Origin: Ktedonobacter robiniae
GTDB taxonomy: Bacteria > Chloroflexota > Ktedonobacteria > Ktedonobacterales > Ktedonobacteraceae
Direction of reading: 5' to 3'
Length of the DNA: 64,000 nucleotides
Assembly (NCBI RefSeq): GCF_016587375.1
Contig: NZ_BNJG01000001.1
Coordinates: 2,542,001-2,606,000, forward strand
Positions 45,000 to 53,937 of this stretch are shown one piece after another. Positions within the stretch are counted from its first letter, which is position 1. The number at the start of each line of letters is the position of its first letter. Both the position numbers and the translations under genes were made by a program. The notes beneath the pieces were generated by a model that made no database searches, had not been told where the DNA came from, and worked only from the letters and a program-made list of their open reading frames with translations.

Positions 45000-47852
45000 A
45001 TGCATAATAGTGAGCAAGAGTTTGCACAGCAGGAGACACAAGAGGATGAGACTCGATCTGCTAGCATCCCGGGCCAGAATGAGCCCGGTGCTGCCGAGGT
45101 GACTCAGCCGCAGGAGCATGAGGAGTCTCCTGCCGATGAGGTCGAAGATCCTGCTCAGAATGAGGAGTCTCCCAGCGCCGAAAGTGAGGAGGAGAACCCG
45201 GAGGAGAGCGAGACGCCACGCGAAGAGCCGCAGGCGCAGGAAGTAGTTGAGGAGTCCCTGGCCCAATTCATAGAAGAAGGTGTGAAGGCTGAGGGGGAGG
45301 AAGAACCCTTCAACATTCCCGAGATTCTGCCCGTACTGCCGCTAAAGGATGTCGTGGTCTATCCCTACTCGGTACAGCCGCTGGGCGTAGGCCAGGAGCG
45401 CTCGATTCGTTTGATTGACGATGTGATGCGCGGAGATCGCCTGGTCGTCCTCGTCGCGCAGAAGTCGGCCGAGATTGAGCAGGCTGGCCCCGATGAGATC
45501 TTCCGCATGGGCACGGTCTCGCGTGTGGGGCGTATGTTCCGCATGCCTGATGGAACGCTCCAGATTGCTGTGCAGGGACTAGAGCGCGTCGAGATCGGCG
45601 AATTTACCCAGGAGAAGCCCTACTTGATGGCGCATGTTACCGCTCGCCCAGATGTACAGGAGAGCGATAACGAGACCGAGGCCCTCAAGCGCAACGTCAT
45701 TGGTTACTTCCAGCGCCTGGTCGCCCTGGTACAGAACATGCCCGAGGGGGTCGCCGCTGCAACCCTCAATCTCGAAGAGGCGCGTCAGGTAGTATATGTA
45801 ATCGCGACCTTCGTTCAGATGGAGCTGGAGCTTCGCCAGAAGCTGCTTGAGCTGGACTCTGTGCGCGAAAAGCTGGTGCAGCTAAGCTTTTTTCTCGCAC
45901 ATGAGCTTGAGATCCTGGAACTGGGCAAGAAAATTCAGACCAGCGCTCAGGAAGAGATGGGCAAGATGCAGCGCGAGTATCTCTTGCGCGAGCAACTCAA
46001 GGCCATCCAGCGCGAGCTGGGCGAGGAGAGCGAGGAGCAGGCCACCGTTAACGAGCTTCGGCGCAAGATCGACGAAGCGCAGATGCCCGAGGAGGCCCTT
46101 AAAGAAGCCAATCGTGAACTCTCGCGCCTGGAGAAACTGCCCTCGGCCTCGCCCGAATATAGCATCATTCGCACCTACCTGGAGCTGCTCGTCAGCCTGC
46201 CGTGGGGGCGGAGCACGGGCGAGAAGATTGATGTCTCGCATGCGCGCCAGGTTCTGGATGAGGATCACTATGACCTGCAAAAGATCAAAGAGCGCATCCT
46301 AGAATACCTGGCGGTGCGCCATCTGAAGGAAGAGCGCCAGCAAGAAGAGGAGCAGCGCGAGCGCGAGCAGGGGGAGGCTGAGAGCCAGATCGAGCTTGAG
46401 GAGACAGGTGAGAAACGTCGCACCCAGCCACTCTTAACGCAGGAGCAGAAGCGGGTCATTAACCGTGAGCCAATCCTCTGCTTCGTTGGGCCTCCTGGAG
46501 TTGGTAAGACCTCGCTGGGTCACTCAATCGCCCGCTCGCTCGGTCGTAAGTTCGCGCGCATCTCCCTGGGGGGTATTCGTGACGAGGCGGAGGTTCGTGG
46601 TCACCGCCGCACCTATATCGGCGCGATGCCTGGCCGTATCATCCAGACCCTGCGCCGCGTCGATTCCAATGACCCGGTGATCATGCTCGACGAGGTCGAT
46701 AAAGTGGGCGCTGACTGGCGTGGAGACCCCTCCTCGGCGTTGCTGGAGGTGCTTGATCCAGAGCAGAACTACAACTTCCGCGACAACTACCTGGACTTGC
46801 CCTTTGATCTCTCCAAGGTAATGTTTATCGCCACGGCGAACTCTCTGGAGCCTATTCCGGCCCCCCTGCGTGATCGCATGGAGATTCTGGAACTCTCCGG
46901 CTATACCGAGGACCAGAAGGTGCATATCGCGCGTAACTACTTGCTGCCCAAGCAACTGGAAGCCAATGGTCTTAAGCCAGAGGAACTGACACTCGATGAC
47001 GATGTTCTGCGCCTGGTTGTTCGCAACTATACCCGCGAGGCGGGCGTGCGTAACCTGGAGCGCGAGATAGGGGCACTCTGCCGCAAGGTCGCCAAGCAGA
47101 TCTCTGAGGGGAAAGAGGGCCCCATTCATATCGAGTCTAACCAGTTGACCGACTACCTGGGTCGCAGGCGCTTCTTTGAAGAGGCCGCCGAGCGCCTGGA
47201 CCGTCCCGGCATCGCGACCGGCCTGGTGTGGACCGCCGTCGGTGGCGAGATCATCTTCATCGAGGCCGCGACTATGCCTGGCAAGGAGGAGCGCCTGATT
47301 CTTACTGGCCAGCTTGGCGATGTCATGAAGGAGTCTGCGACCGCTGCCTTGAGCTATGTGCGCTCTAACGCCCAGGCGTTAGGTCTGCCAAATCACGTCT
47401 TCGAGAACCAGAATGTGCATATTCACGTTCCCGCAGGAGCCATTCCTAAGGATGGCCCCTCGGCTGGCGTCACCATGACGACGGTTCTGGTCTCGCTGGC
47501 GAGTGGACGTAAGGTTCGCTCCGATGTTGCCATGACGGGCGAGATTACCTTGCGTGGCAAAGTGCTACCGATTGGTGGCGTCAAAGAGAAGGTTCTGGCG
47601 GCCTACCGCTCAGGCATTCGCGTCGTGCTCCTGCCCAAGAAGAACGAGAGCGATCTCATGGAAGACCTGCCCAAAGAGCTGCGCGAGGAAATGGAGTTCC
47701 ACTTCGTCAGCGATATCAGCGAAGTGTTGCAGATCGCGCTTGAGCCAGAGGAGGCAAAGGCTGACCATAAACACGAGGAGAATGGCACAGCGCGTACGCG
47801 CAAGCGTAAGAGCGACAAGGGCGAGAAGGTCGTCGCCCACGCTCACGAATAA
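45000..47852 (+). CDS. lon: ATP-dependent protease Lon with acidic extensions
   Basis: Lon, 950 residues against about 780-820 in most bacteria. After a 95-residue Glu/Gln-rich acidic N-terminus comes the substrate-binding domain ([20 protein letters not shown]), a coiled coil, then AAA+ with Walker A GPPGVGKT near 497, Walker [10 protein letters not shown] near 560, and the protease domain with catalytic Ser in [11 protein letters not shown] near 821 and Lys in [11 protein letters not shown] near 863. A second Glu/Arg/Gln-rich stretch of about 45 residues ([15 protein letters not shown]) is inserted just before Walker A. All catalytic residues are present. It degrades misfolded and regulatory proteins. 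Confidence 0.95.
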   Translation: MHNSEQEFAQQETQEDETRSASIPGQNEPGAAEVTQPQEHEESPADEVEDPAQNEESPSAESEEENPEESETPREEPQAQEVVEESLAQFIEEGVKAEGEEEPFNIPEILPVLPLKDVVVYPYSVQPLGVGQERSIRLIDDVMRGDRLVVLVAQKSAEIEQAGPDEIFRMGTVSRVGRMFRMPDGTLQIAVQGLERVEIGEFTQEKPYLMAHVTARPDVQESDNETEALKRNVIGYFQRLVALVQNMPEGVAAATLNLEEARQVVYVIATFVQMELELRQKLLELDSVREKLVQLSFFLAHELEILELGKKIQTSAQEEMGKMQREYLLREQLKAIQRELGEESEEQATVNELRRKIDEAQMPEEALKEANRELSRLEKLPSASPEYSIIRTYLELLVSLPWGRSTGEKIDVSHARQVLDEDHYDLQKIKERILEYLAVRHLKEERQQEEEQREREQGEAESQIELEETGEKRRTQPLLTQEQKRVINREPILCFVGPPGVGKTSLGHSIARSLGRKFARISLGGIRDEAEVRGHRRTYIGAMPGRIIQTLRRVDSNDPVIMLDEVDKVGADWRGDPSSALLEVLDPEQNYNFRDNYLDLPFDLSKVMFIATANSLEPIPAPLRDRMEILELSGYTEDQKVHIARNYLLPKQLEANGLKPEELTLDDDVLRLVVRNYTREAGVRNLEREIGALCRKVAKQISEGKEGPIHIESNQLTDYLGRRRFFEEAAERLDRPGIATGLVWTAVGGEIIFIEAATMPGKEERLILTGQLGDVMKESATAALSYVRSNAQALGLPNHVFENQNVHIHVPAGAIPKDGPSAGVTMTTVLVSLASGRKVRSDVAMTGEITLRGKVLPIGGVKEKVLAAYRSGIRVVLLPKKNESDLMEDLPKELREEMEFHFVSDISEVLQIALEPEEAKADHKHEENGTARTRKRKSDKGEKVVAHAHE

Positions 47853-47873
47853 ATAGACAGTCAATCTCCAGTT

Positions 47874-47906
47874 AGAGGGAGGTCCGGCAATGCCGGACCT
47901 CCCTCT
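47874..47906 (+). terminator. Terminator after lon
   Basis: AGAGGGAGGTCCGGCA pairs with TGCCGGACCTCCCTCT (16 bp, tight loop), followed by CTTGTTT. Strong intrinsic terminator. Confidence 0.85.
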
Positions 47907-47980
47907 CTTGTTTGCGTTCAGGGCTGCTAAAGACCTCAGTATCATATCGGCAATGAGGACCCTGAATTATACAAAATTCC

Positions 47981-48009
47981 TTGACGTGTATATAAATTCG
48001 TGTTATGCT
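47981..48009 (+). promoter_or_regulatory. Promoter of the VOC gene
   Basis: TTGACG (47981-47986), 17 bases, TATGCT (48004-48009), 78 bases before the VOC start. Confidence 0.7.
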
Positions 48010-48086
48010 TAAGCTCCAGATATGGAACAAAATTTCCATGTGCTGAAGAGTCGCCTTGTAATGTAAGCACTATATCAGGAGGAACT

Positions 48087-48503
48087 ATGCAGACCAAACT
48101 TAACCCATACCTTAGTTTTAAAGACAACGCTCGCGAAGCTATGGAATTTTACAAAACTGTCTTTGGTGGCAACCTGACGATGAGTACTTTCAAAGAATTC
48201 CATGCCTCGCAAGATTCAAGCGAAGACAACCTGATTATGCATTCTGTGCTGGAGGCCGATAACGGCATTACTTTTATGGCTTCCGACACCCCCAGCCATA
48301 TGGAATATAAACCCGGAACAAACTACACTATGTCGCTCAGCGGCGACAATGAGGCGGAGCTAAGAACCTATTTTGAGAAGCTTTCGGCCGGTGGCAATAT
48401 TACCATGCGGCTTGAGCATGCCCCATGGGGCGACACCTTCGGCTCATTGACCGATAAGTTCGGCGTACCATGGCTCGTGAACATCGCGGGTCAAAAAGCG
48501 TAG
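48087..48503 (+). CDS. VOC-family (PhnB-like) protein
   Basis: A 138-residue vicinal-oxygen-chelate protein of the PhnB/glyoxalase group. MQTKLNPYLSFKDNAREAME opens the first beta-alpha-beta-beta-beta repeat, FYKTVFGGNL is the family hallmark, and the C-terminal WGDTFGSLTDKFGVPWLVN completes it. These proteins often bind metal or small molecules; the substrate is unknown. CAGGAGGAA precedes the ATG, and a near-consensus promoter lies upstream. The next locus is iscB. Confidence 0.9.
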   Translation: MQTKLNPYLSFKDNAREAMEFYKTVFGGNLTMSTFKEFHASQDSSEDNLIMHSVLEADNGITFMASDTPSHMEYKPGTNYTMSLSGDNEAELRTYFEKLSAGGNITMRLEHAPWGDTFGSLTDKFGVPWLVNIAGQKA

Positions 48504-48639
48504 CGTCTCAGCTCAGGCAAACACTATGCGTGTTATATACAACCAGTGATTGACAGCAGCAAGGAGGCCCGGGATACCAGGCCTCCGCTGCAGTTGAGGA
48601 ATATTTTGCCAGCTCAGCTGCTCTTTGAGGCTCACATAG

Positions 48640-48949
48640 CGTCATGTACCCCCGCATCGAATGCGGGGGCTTGCGAGGGGCGCTCGCGCCGTTTGCAGGC
48701 CCGAGACATGAGCAGACTCAGCCAGGGGAGGAGCACGCTCCTCCCATCGGGCTCCGTTGCAAGCGAATGCGGCACCGCCGATGTCCATAGGCACGTTCAG
48801 GTGCTTCACCAGCCTGAACCTCTGCGGGAAAGCGTTAAAAGGTGTAGAGGGTGAAGCCGGTGCGCTTTCCAACAAACCGCTTGCACACATTGTCGAGGTG
48901 AGCATTACCCGCGTAAGCGGAGGCCCGCAAGGGCAAAAAGGAAGGAACC
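48640..48949 (+). ncRNA. Putative omega-RNA (guide scaffold) of IscB
   Basis: IscB nucleases use a structured RNA of about 200-400 nt encoded directly upstream of the gene. The roughly 310 bases here fit: no reading frame, high GC and several hairpins (CCCCCGCAT/ATGCGGGGG at 48649-48669; GGGAGGAG/CTCCTCCC at 48727-48745; TTCAGG/CCTGAA near 48798-48819). The RNA would reach the iscB ribosome site. In this family the guide is at the 5' end and is taken from DNA flanking the element, here just before 48649. Confidence 0.6.
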
Positions 48950-50266
48950 ATGTCCAATGTCTTTGTTCTCGATACCATGAAACGGCCGCTGGCCCCGGTC
49001 CATCCGGGAAGGGCCCGCCTGCTGCTCAAGGCCGGAAAAGCAGCCGTCTATCGGACCTCTCCCTTTACCATCATCCTCACGCGGGAGGTCGAGCATCCTG
49101 CCCCCGCACCACTGCGGCTCAAGATCGATCCGGGAGCCCGCACCACCGGGTTGGCGCTGGTAGACGACGCGGGCGGGGAGGTCGTCTGGGCGGCCGAACT
49201 CACCCATCGGGGAGCTGCGATCAAAAAAGCCCTGGACACCCGCCGGACTGTGCGTCGGGGGCGCCGATCCCGCAAGACTCGCTATCGCGCCGCGCGCTTT
49301 GCCAACCGGAGGCGCAGCGCCGGCTGGCTGCCCCCCTCGCTCCTCTCGCGGGTGGAGAACATCCTGACCTGGGTGGCGCGGATCAGCGGGGTCGCGCACG
49401 TGAGCGCGCTCTCCCAGGAACTGGTGCGCTTCGACCTGCAGAAGCTGGAGCACCCGGACATCTCCGGCATCGAGTATCAGCAAGGGACGCTTTTCGGCTA
49501 TGAAGTGCGGGAGTACTGCCTGGAGAAATGGGGAAGGGCATGTGCGTACTGCGGGGCAACGGGCATCCCGCTCCAATTGGAACACATCCTTGCGCGTGCC
49601 AAGGGGGGCAGCCAGCGGGTCTCCAACCTCACCCTGGCGTGTGAAGCCTGCAACCTGGCAAAAGGCACCCAGGATATTCGAGACTTCCTCGCTCATGATC
49701 CTGGGCGCCTGGAGCGCATCTTGAAGCAGACCAAGGCGCCTCTCAAAGATGCGACGGCTGTCAACGCGACGCGATGGCGCTTGTTTGAGCGGCTCAAAGC
49801 CACCGGACTCCCGCTGGAAACCGGCTCCGGGGGCCTGACCAAATATAATAGGATCAAACGTGCCCTCCCCAAGACGCATTGGCTCGACGCGGCAGTTGTA
49901 GGAGCCTCCACGCCGGAGCGTCTGTGCGCGGCGGATGTCGTGCCCCTGCTCGTGCAAGCAACGGGGCGGGGGCATCGACGGCTGTGCAACGTCAATAAAC
50001 AGGGGTTCCCGGTCAGCCATCGCAAGCGGCACAAGCGCTACTTTGGGTATCAAACGGGGGACCTGGTGCGAGCCGTTGTCCCCGAGCGCTTTGCCTGCCG
50101 GGGAACCCATGTGGGGGGTGTGACGGTGAAAGCTAGCGGCTACTTTACCATCACGACGGCGCACGGCAAGGTCACCGATGTGCCTCACCGCTTTTGCCGG
50201 CAGATCGGCCGTAGCACTGGCTACGCCTACCAGATCGGGACACGGCACGCTGCCCCCAGCCCATAA
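48950..50266 (+). CDS. iscB: RNA-guided endonuclease IscB
   Basis: A 438-residue IscB, the ancestor-like relative of Cas9. Domains in order: PLMP N-terminal domain (VFVLDTMKRPLAPVHPGRAR), RuvC-I (D60 in LKIDPGARTTG), Arg-rich bridge helix (about 95-122), RuvC-II (E157 in SQELVRFD), HNH inserted at about 190-245 with two zinc Cys pairs (C198/C201, C231/C234) and H212 in QLEHILARAKGG, RuvC-III (H310, D313 in THWLDAAVVGAS), then the C-terminal target-interaction part. All catalytic residues are intact. AAGGAAGGA precedes the ATG. A long open frame on the opposite strand is a by-product of GC-rich codons. Confidence 0.93.
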   Translation: MSNVFVLDTMKRPLAPVHPGRARLLLKAGKAAVYRTSPFTIILTREVEHPAPAPLRLKIDPGARTTGLALVDDAGGEVVWAAELTHRGAAIKKALDTRRTVRRGRRSRKTRYRAARFANRRRSAGWLPPSLLSRVENILTWVARISGVAHVSALSQELVRFDLQKLEHPDISGIEYQQGTLFGYEVREYCLEKWGRACAYCGATGIPLQLEHILARAKGGSQRVSNLTLACEACNLAKGTQDIRDFLAHDPGRLERILKQTKAPLKDATAVNATRWRLFERLKATGLPLETGSGGLTKYNRIKRALPKTHWLDAAVVGASTPERLCAADVVPLLVQATGRGHRRLCNVNKQGFPVSHRKRHKRYFGYQTGDLVRAVVPERFACRGTHVGGVTVKASGYFTITTAHGKVTDVPHRFCRQIGRSTGYAYQIGTRHAAPSP

Positions 50267-50465
50267 GGAGCGGCCGCCGTGCCCCCTCTGGGGGTTCCTC
50301 CCCGGCTTGCAAAGACCGGGACTCCCTGGCCCGTACTTCTGTGGGGCAGTTGCGCACTACCGCTGGACGAAAGACCTCTGAGGAGCGCAGCACGGAGCTA
50401 TTGACCGTGCCCTTATAGCGCTTGGCGTGTTCTACCACGCGGTTCTTCGTGTCGAGAATCAGTAT

Positions 50466-50652
50466 GTGCATTTCGTCTGATGCAGCCCGAAGTTACTCAA
50501 TACTTAATGCGAGCGACGGCGGAACTGGCCGAATTGCTTGGTATCGCTGTGTAAACCCAAGCAGGAGGGAGGTAACTGGCTCCCTCCCGCTGCTCCTAAC
50601 ACTATCGCGAACGTTGCGAATGATGTAGTAGCGGGAAGTGGTCAAATCTGAA
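50466..50652 (+). repeat. Micro-ORF module, copy 1
   Basis: Contains a 24-codon frame (50480-50554) beginning MQPEVTQYLM and ending LAELLGIAV, followed by a hairpin AGCAGGAGGGAGG/CTCCCTCCCGCTGCT. Its ATG overlaps the TGA of an upstream frame ending ENQYVHFV. The module recurs at 56462, 59551 and 63268. Differences between copies are mostly synonymous, which argues that the peptide is (or was) translated. Confidence 0.6.
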
Positions 50653-50665
50653 AGCTTGTAAAAAA

Positions 50666-50759
50666 TGCTGAATGGCAATCTTTACATGAGGCGAGCTTGA
50701 AATGGTCTCTTTCCTCCCCTCAAAACGAGCTTACCTCTAGGCAAGATTGCCATTCAGCA
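50666..50759. repeat. 94-bp stem-loop with 17-bp arms
   Basis: TGCTGAATGGCAATCTT and AAGATTGCCATTCAGCA (50666-50682, 50743-50759) are perfectly inverted around a 60-base interior; AAAAA runs flank both sides. MITE or RNA stem-loop. Confidence 0.65.
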
Positions 50760-51849
50760 AAAAAATGGCTATGAGGATATTGTGGCGTTTCGCGCGCTTA
50801 TAACTGCTAGGAAGAACGAGTTTGCGCAATTTCACTCGTTCTAAGATACCAGTGAGGCACCCCTTTGGACATATTTGCTCCTAAGGAAATGTTATTATCT
50901 CTTGCATACTCATTGCGAGGAGAGAAGACACTGTCGCTCATCTCGACTGAGAAGACAGCAGCACGAAATGCGAGCATTGGAAGGAAATGCATATGCAAAG
51001 TTGGCTCATAGTGCCTACCCATAGTGGAGGTCGGTTACAGCAAATAGAGCAAGAACAACCACAGCCTGGACCCGGTCAAGTCCTGGTGAAGATCCGAGCG
51101 GCCTCATTGAATCATCGTGACCTCTATATCCTTGAAGAGTTCAGTGCTGAAGATACAGATACTCCCATTGTCCCTTTGTCTGATGGGGCTGGGGAAATTG
51201 TTGCCTTGGGCGAAGGAAGCAAGCGTTTTCAAATAGGTGATCGTGTGGTGCTTACGTTCTTTCCCTATTGGCTTGACGGCCCCCCTCGTGAGGATGTGCT
51301 CTTGGGGCGAGGTGAAGCTGGGACTCCTGGGGTACTGGCAGGCTATCTCGTCATTGGGGAGCAAGAAGTCCTCCCACTCCCTGAACATCTTAGCTACGCT
51401 GAAGGGGCAACGTTGCCTTGTGCAGGAGTGACTGCCTGGAACGCGCTTGCCACTGGGCAACTGCGTACAGGTGAGACTGTCCTGCTTCAAGGAATGGGAG
51501 GGGTCTCCGTGTTCGGAATACAGTTTGCCAAGGCGGCAGGAGCGCGAGTAATCGTTCTTTCTCGTTCTGAGGAGAAATTGGCACGGGCGCGGTCTCTAGG
51601 AGCCGATGAGACGATCAATACCACCACCACGCCTCGCTGGGACGAGCGAGTGCTCGCACTCACCGATGGACAAGGAGTTGATCACGTGCTTGATGTGGGA
51701 GGAGCAGAGACCTTACCTCCTTCATTGCGGTCTGTACGATTGGGGGGCGCATTAATTTGATCGGTGAGCTCGGAGGCTTTACAGGACCAGTGGAACTGAG
51801 CGAACTTCGGCAGCGGATGGCTATTGTCCAAACATTCTATGTGGGCAAT

Positions 51850-52825
51850 GGGTGCGCCACAGATTTTTGCATTGAGTCTACCTGAGCAACAGAGCACCGC
51901 CACAAGCAGCATCAACGCAAGCCAAGAGATCGCATTTTGGTGATTCACCTCCACTATTTGCCGATGGAACACGGGGGTAATGTCTCTCGCAGAGGGGACT
52001 CTAGGTCATAGCACCGAGATTCTCTTGCATCATGCTTTCTGTTGGTGGGTTGCGATCCCTGGCAAACCCACTTCGTCGCTACCTCTTCTTGTGAAAGGAA
52101 TCGGGAGGAAAGAAATTGGCAGGAAGCAAAGCATTTATCCCCTCCTGCTCCACACGTCTCCGGAATTCCTTCAGAGTTCGCCTATCGCGCGGGGTAAATA
52201 ACGATGGGCTGGGCTGGCCTGGCTTATAGGTAAGATTGATTGTCAACCTCTTCTCCGTAATAGAAAGATAGAAGGGGTCCGATCGCGCTAGTGTGACCAG
52301 GACAAGGTGTTCAGGGTCGGGAAAACCGTTGCGTGTATTCAGAGTATTGACATCTTCACTCTCTACAAGGAAATCCAGGCGTTCTTTGAAGGGGGTATAT
52401 GGTACATCCTCTGGCGATTGTCTCTGTTTTTGTAAGCTCTCACGCATTTCGTAGAAGACGATCAGCCAACGAAATTCTTGCTCACTTAGTCCATTGTCAG
52501 CAAGAAGAGAGGTCTCTTTAATCACCTCATCAGTAGCGAAAAAATAATCATAAATTGGCTCAATGAGAGCAATGTATGCCAGATCGGCACGATCGAAAAT
52601 ATAATCGTAACCTTGAGCGGCAAGCTTCGCCGCAAATGGTTTGCAATATGCTAGATTATCTGCCAGAGTACGTTCATGCATGAAAAGCTCCTTCCTCATA
52701 GAGATTTTTTTCTGAGTATATCCTATCACACAGCCACATTTCCTCTGTGATCTGTTGATTATGAGTAGAGGGAAAAGACGGCATAATGTGGTTATGTAAC
52801 CACGTGCAAAAAGATGTGGGACACC
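51850..52825. mobile_element. 976-bp element with terminal inverted repeats and passenger gene
   Basis: Inserted in the dehydrogenase gene. Ends: GGTGCGCCACAGATTTTTGC on the left, and on the right, read inverted, GGTGTCCCACATCTTTTTGC (about 17 of 21 match). TGTGGGCAAT occurs directly on both sides (51840-51849, 52826-52835), a 10-bp target duplication. No transposase is encoded; the only gene is a 200-residue hypothetical on the minus strand. It is therefore non-autonomous. A 278-bp element at 55332-55609 has the same ends. Confidence 0.85.
52079..52681 (-). CDS. Passenger hypothetical protein of the 976-bp element
   Basis: A 200-residue protein starting MHERTLADNLAYCKPFAAKL, with AAGGAG 6 bases upstream. 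It is rich in aromatic and acidic residues (DYIFDRADLAYIALIEPIYD), with a C-terminal basic part (FTPRDRRTLKEFRRRVEQEG). No DDE, HUH or recombinase motif is seen, so it is not an evident transposase. I do not recognise the family. Its whole coding region lies between the element's inverted repeats. Confidence 0.65.
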   Translation of the reverse strand: MHERTLADNLAYCKPFAAKLAAQGYDYIFDRADLAYIALIEPIYDYFFATDEVIKETSLLADNGLSEQEFRWLIVFYEMRESLQKQRQSPEDVPYTPFKERLDFLVESEDVNTLNTRNGFPDPEHLVLVTLARSDPFYLSITEKRLTINLTYKPGQPSPSLFTPRDRRTLKEFRRRVEQEGINALLPANFFPPDSFHKKR

Positions 52826-53058
52826 TGTGGGCAATCGTGCCACGTTCGAAGCCATGAATGCCTTTCTCGAAGAGCACCACATCTCTCCCGTCATTGATCG
52901 GATATTTCCTTTTGAGCAGGTTCCCCAGGCATTTGAGCATCTTGCAGGAGCCAGTCACGTTGGGAAGGTCGTCATCGAGTGGTAAACACACGCTACCAGT
53001 CATGTGTTTGAGGGAGAAGATGGCGTCGCGAACCTCGTTGTGCGAAAGCACTTTACTG

Positions 53059-53218
53059 GGTAGTGTTGCAAAAATTTTGAGCGGAGAAAATGGAGCAAGT
53101 AGTTACGGCACAAGAATCATTGTTATAGAGAAAAGGCGCATGTTTTGCATCTTTTACTGGTAAGGGTGTGTTTGTGTGTCCTTCAATTTGCAGAGCTTTA
53201 ATTTTTTGCAACACTACC
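53059..53218. mobile_element. 160-bp MITE
   Basis: GGTAGTGTTGCAAAAA and its perfect complement TTTTTGCAACACTACC (16 bp) bound a 160-bp sequence without a gene. Such ends match those of DDE-type insertion sequences, so it is probably an internally deleted derivative. A lone similar end (GTGTTGCAAAAA) is at 58246. No clear target duplication. Confidence 0.65.
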
Positions 53219-53937
53219 TAGGTTTGCCCGGTAATTGGTTAGCATTGATGAAAAAGCAGAGAGAGCAGTGTCTCACGATGCGCGTGGTCGTCCTGGTGGC
53301 TACGGTTCGCGCAAAGTACACACGCTGCTCTCTCTGCTTTTTCCATTTATCTGAGGATTTTAGGCCCTTCTCGAAACAGGGGCCGCTTTGAGCACGTATC
53401 TATCTACAATCGAATGAAAAGCAACCGAAAAGCGAGCAGGCTCCTGCGCCAGATAGATCAGGCCGTGATGCAAGATAGCTTTTCGATCAGATTGCTGATC
53501 ACAAATAAAAAAGCGAACAGCCGTACAAGGTGATATTAAATGCTTAGATGCTTGGCTGCTTACGTTGTCACATTATAGCATACTCAAGGGCCCTGTTCCT
53601 CTTTTTGGGAGATTGCGAGGGACATAAAATACTAGCATCCCATAAGGAATTGTGCTAACATAATGAGCATACATTTGCATGCATCTATTTTGAAAAGGTG
53701 CATCAACTTCTTTGGGTGCGTTCCGCTCTCCCCAAAGAGAGCTCATCGTTCTGCTGCCTTTGCGCGGACACCTCACAGATGAGCAACGAAATCTCCTCTC
53801 GGAGGTTTCATGAGAGCACCTTCTGAAGTCTTGCGCGAGAGGAAATTCCCTCTTCGCAGCAACACAGCAAGGGAACACAACCACTGCCAACAACAAGAGA
53901 TAAGGAGGTAGAGCACATAAGCACACCCTGGGGAGTA
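53219..53937. other. Intergenic region with stem-loop, no convincing gene
   Basis: It contains the stem-loop at 53251-53342. The frame at 53573-53959 on the minus strand has no ribosome site and unusual composition. The MFS promoter must be near its end. Confidence 0.4.
53251..53342. repeat. 92-bp stem-loop with 18-bp arms
   Basis: AAAAAGCAGAGAGAGCAG and CTGCTCTCTCTGCTTTTT are perfectly inverted around a 56-base interior. Similar in size to 50666-50759 but unrelated in sequence; TTTTT at its end could act as a terminator. Confidence 0.6.

Larger units (their letters stand above)
48640..50340 (+). mobile_element. iscB-type IS200/IS605-like element (boundaries approximate)
   Basis: The stretch from the hairpin CCCCCGCAT-CGA-ATGCGGGGG (48649-48669) to a hairpin CCCCC-TCT-GGGGG (50282-50294) looks foreign: higher GC than its surroundings and its own codon use. 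It holds the omega-RNA candidate and iscB. No TnpA gene is present, so it would depend on a transposase elsewhere. The exact ends cannot be set by eye. Confidence 0.45.
50987..52985 (+). pseudogene. Quinone oxidoreductase/zinc-type alcohol dehydrogenase, broken by frameshift and element insertion
   Basis: An MDR-superfamily dehydrogenase. The N-terminal 257 residues are intact (LIVPTHSGGRLQQIEQ, SLNHRDLYILEEF, the NAD(P) motif LLQGMGGVSVFG). At about 51750-51757 one base is missing: GGALI is followed by TGA, while the next frame continues LIGELGGFTGPVELSELRQR. After FYVGN the gene is cut by an insertion at 51850-52825, and the remaining 50 codons (RATFEAMNAFLEEHHISPVI ... GKVVIEW, stop at 52983-52985) lie beyond it. 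Removing the insert and one copy of the 10-base duplication restores the frame exactly. Confidence 0.9.

Noticed and set aside
48905..50248. A 447-codon open frame on the strand opposite iscB
   Set aside because: It mirrors the GC-rich iscB gene, has no ribosome site or recognisable domain, and the forward frame has every IscB motif.
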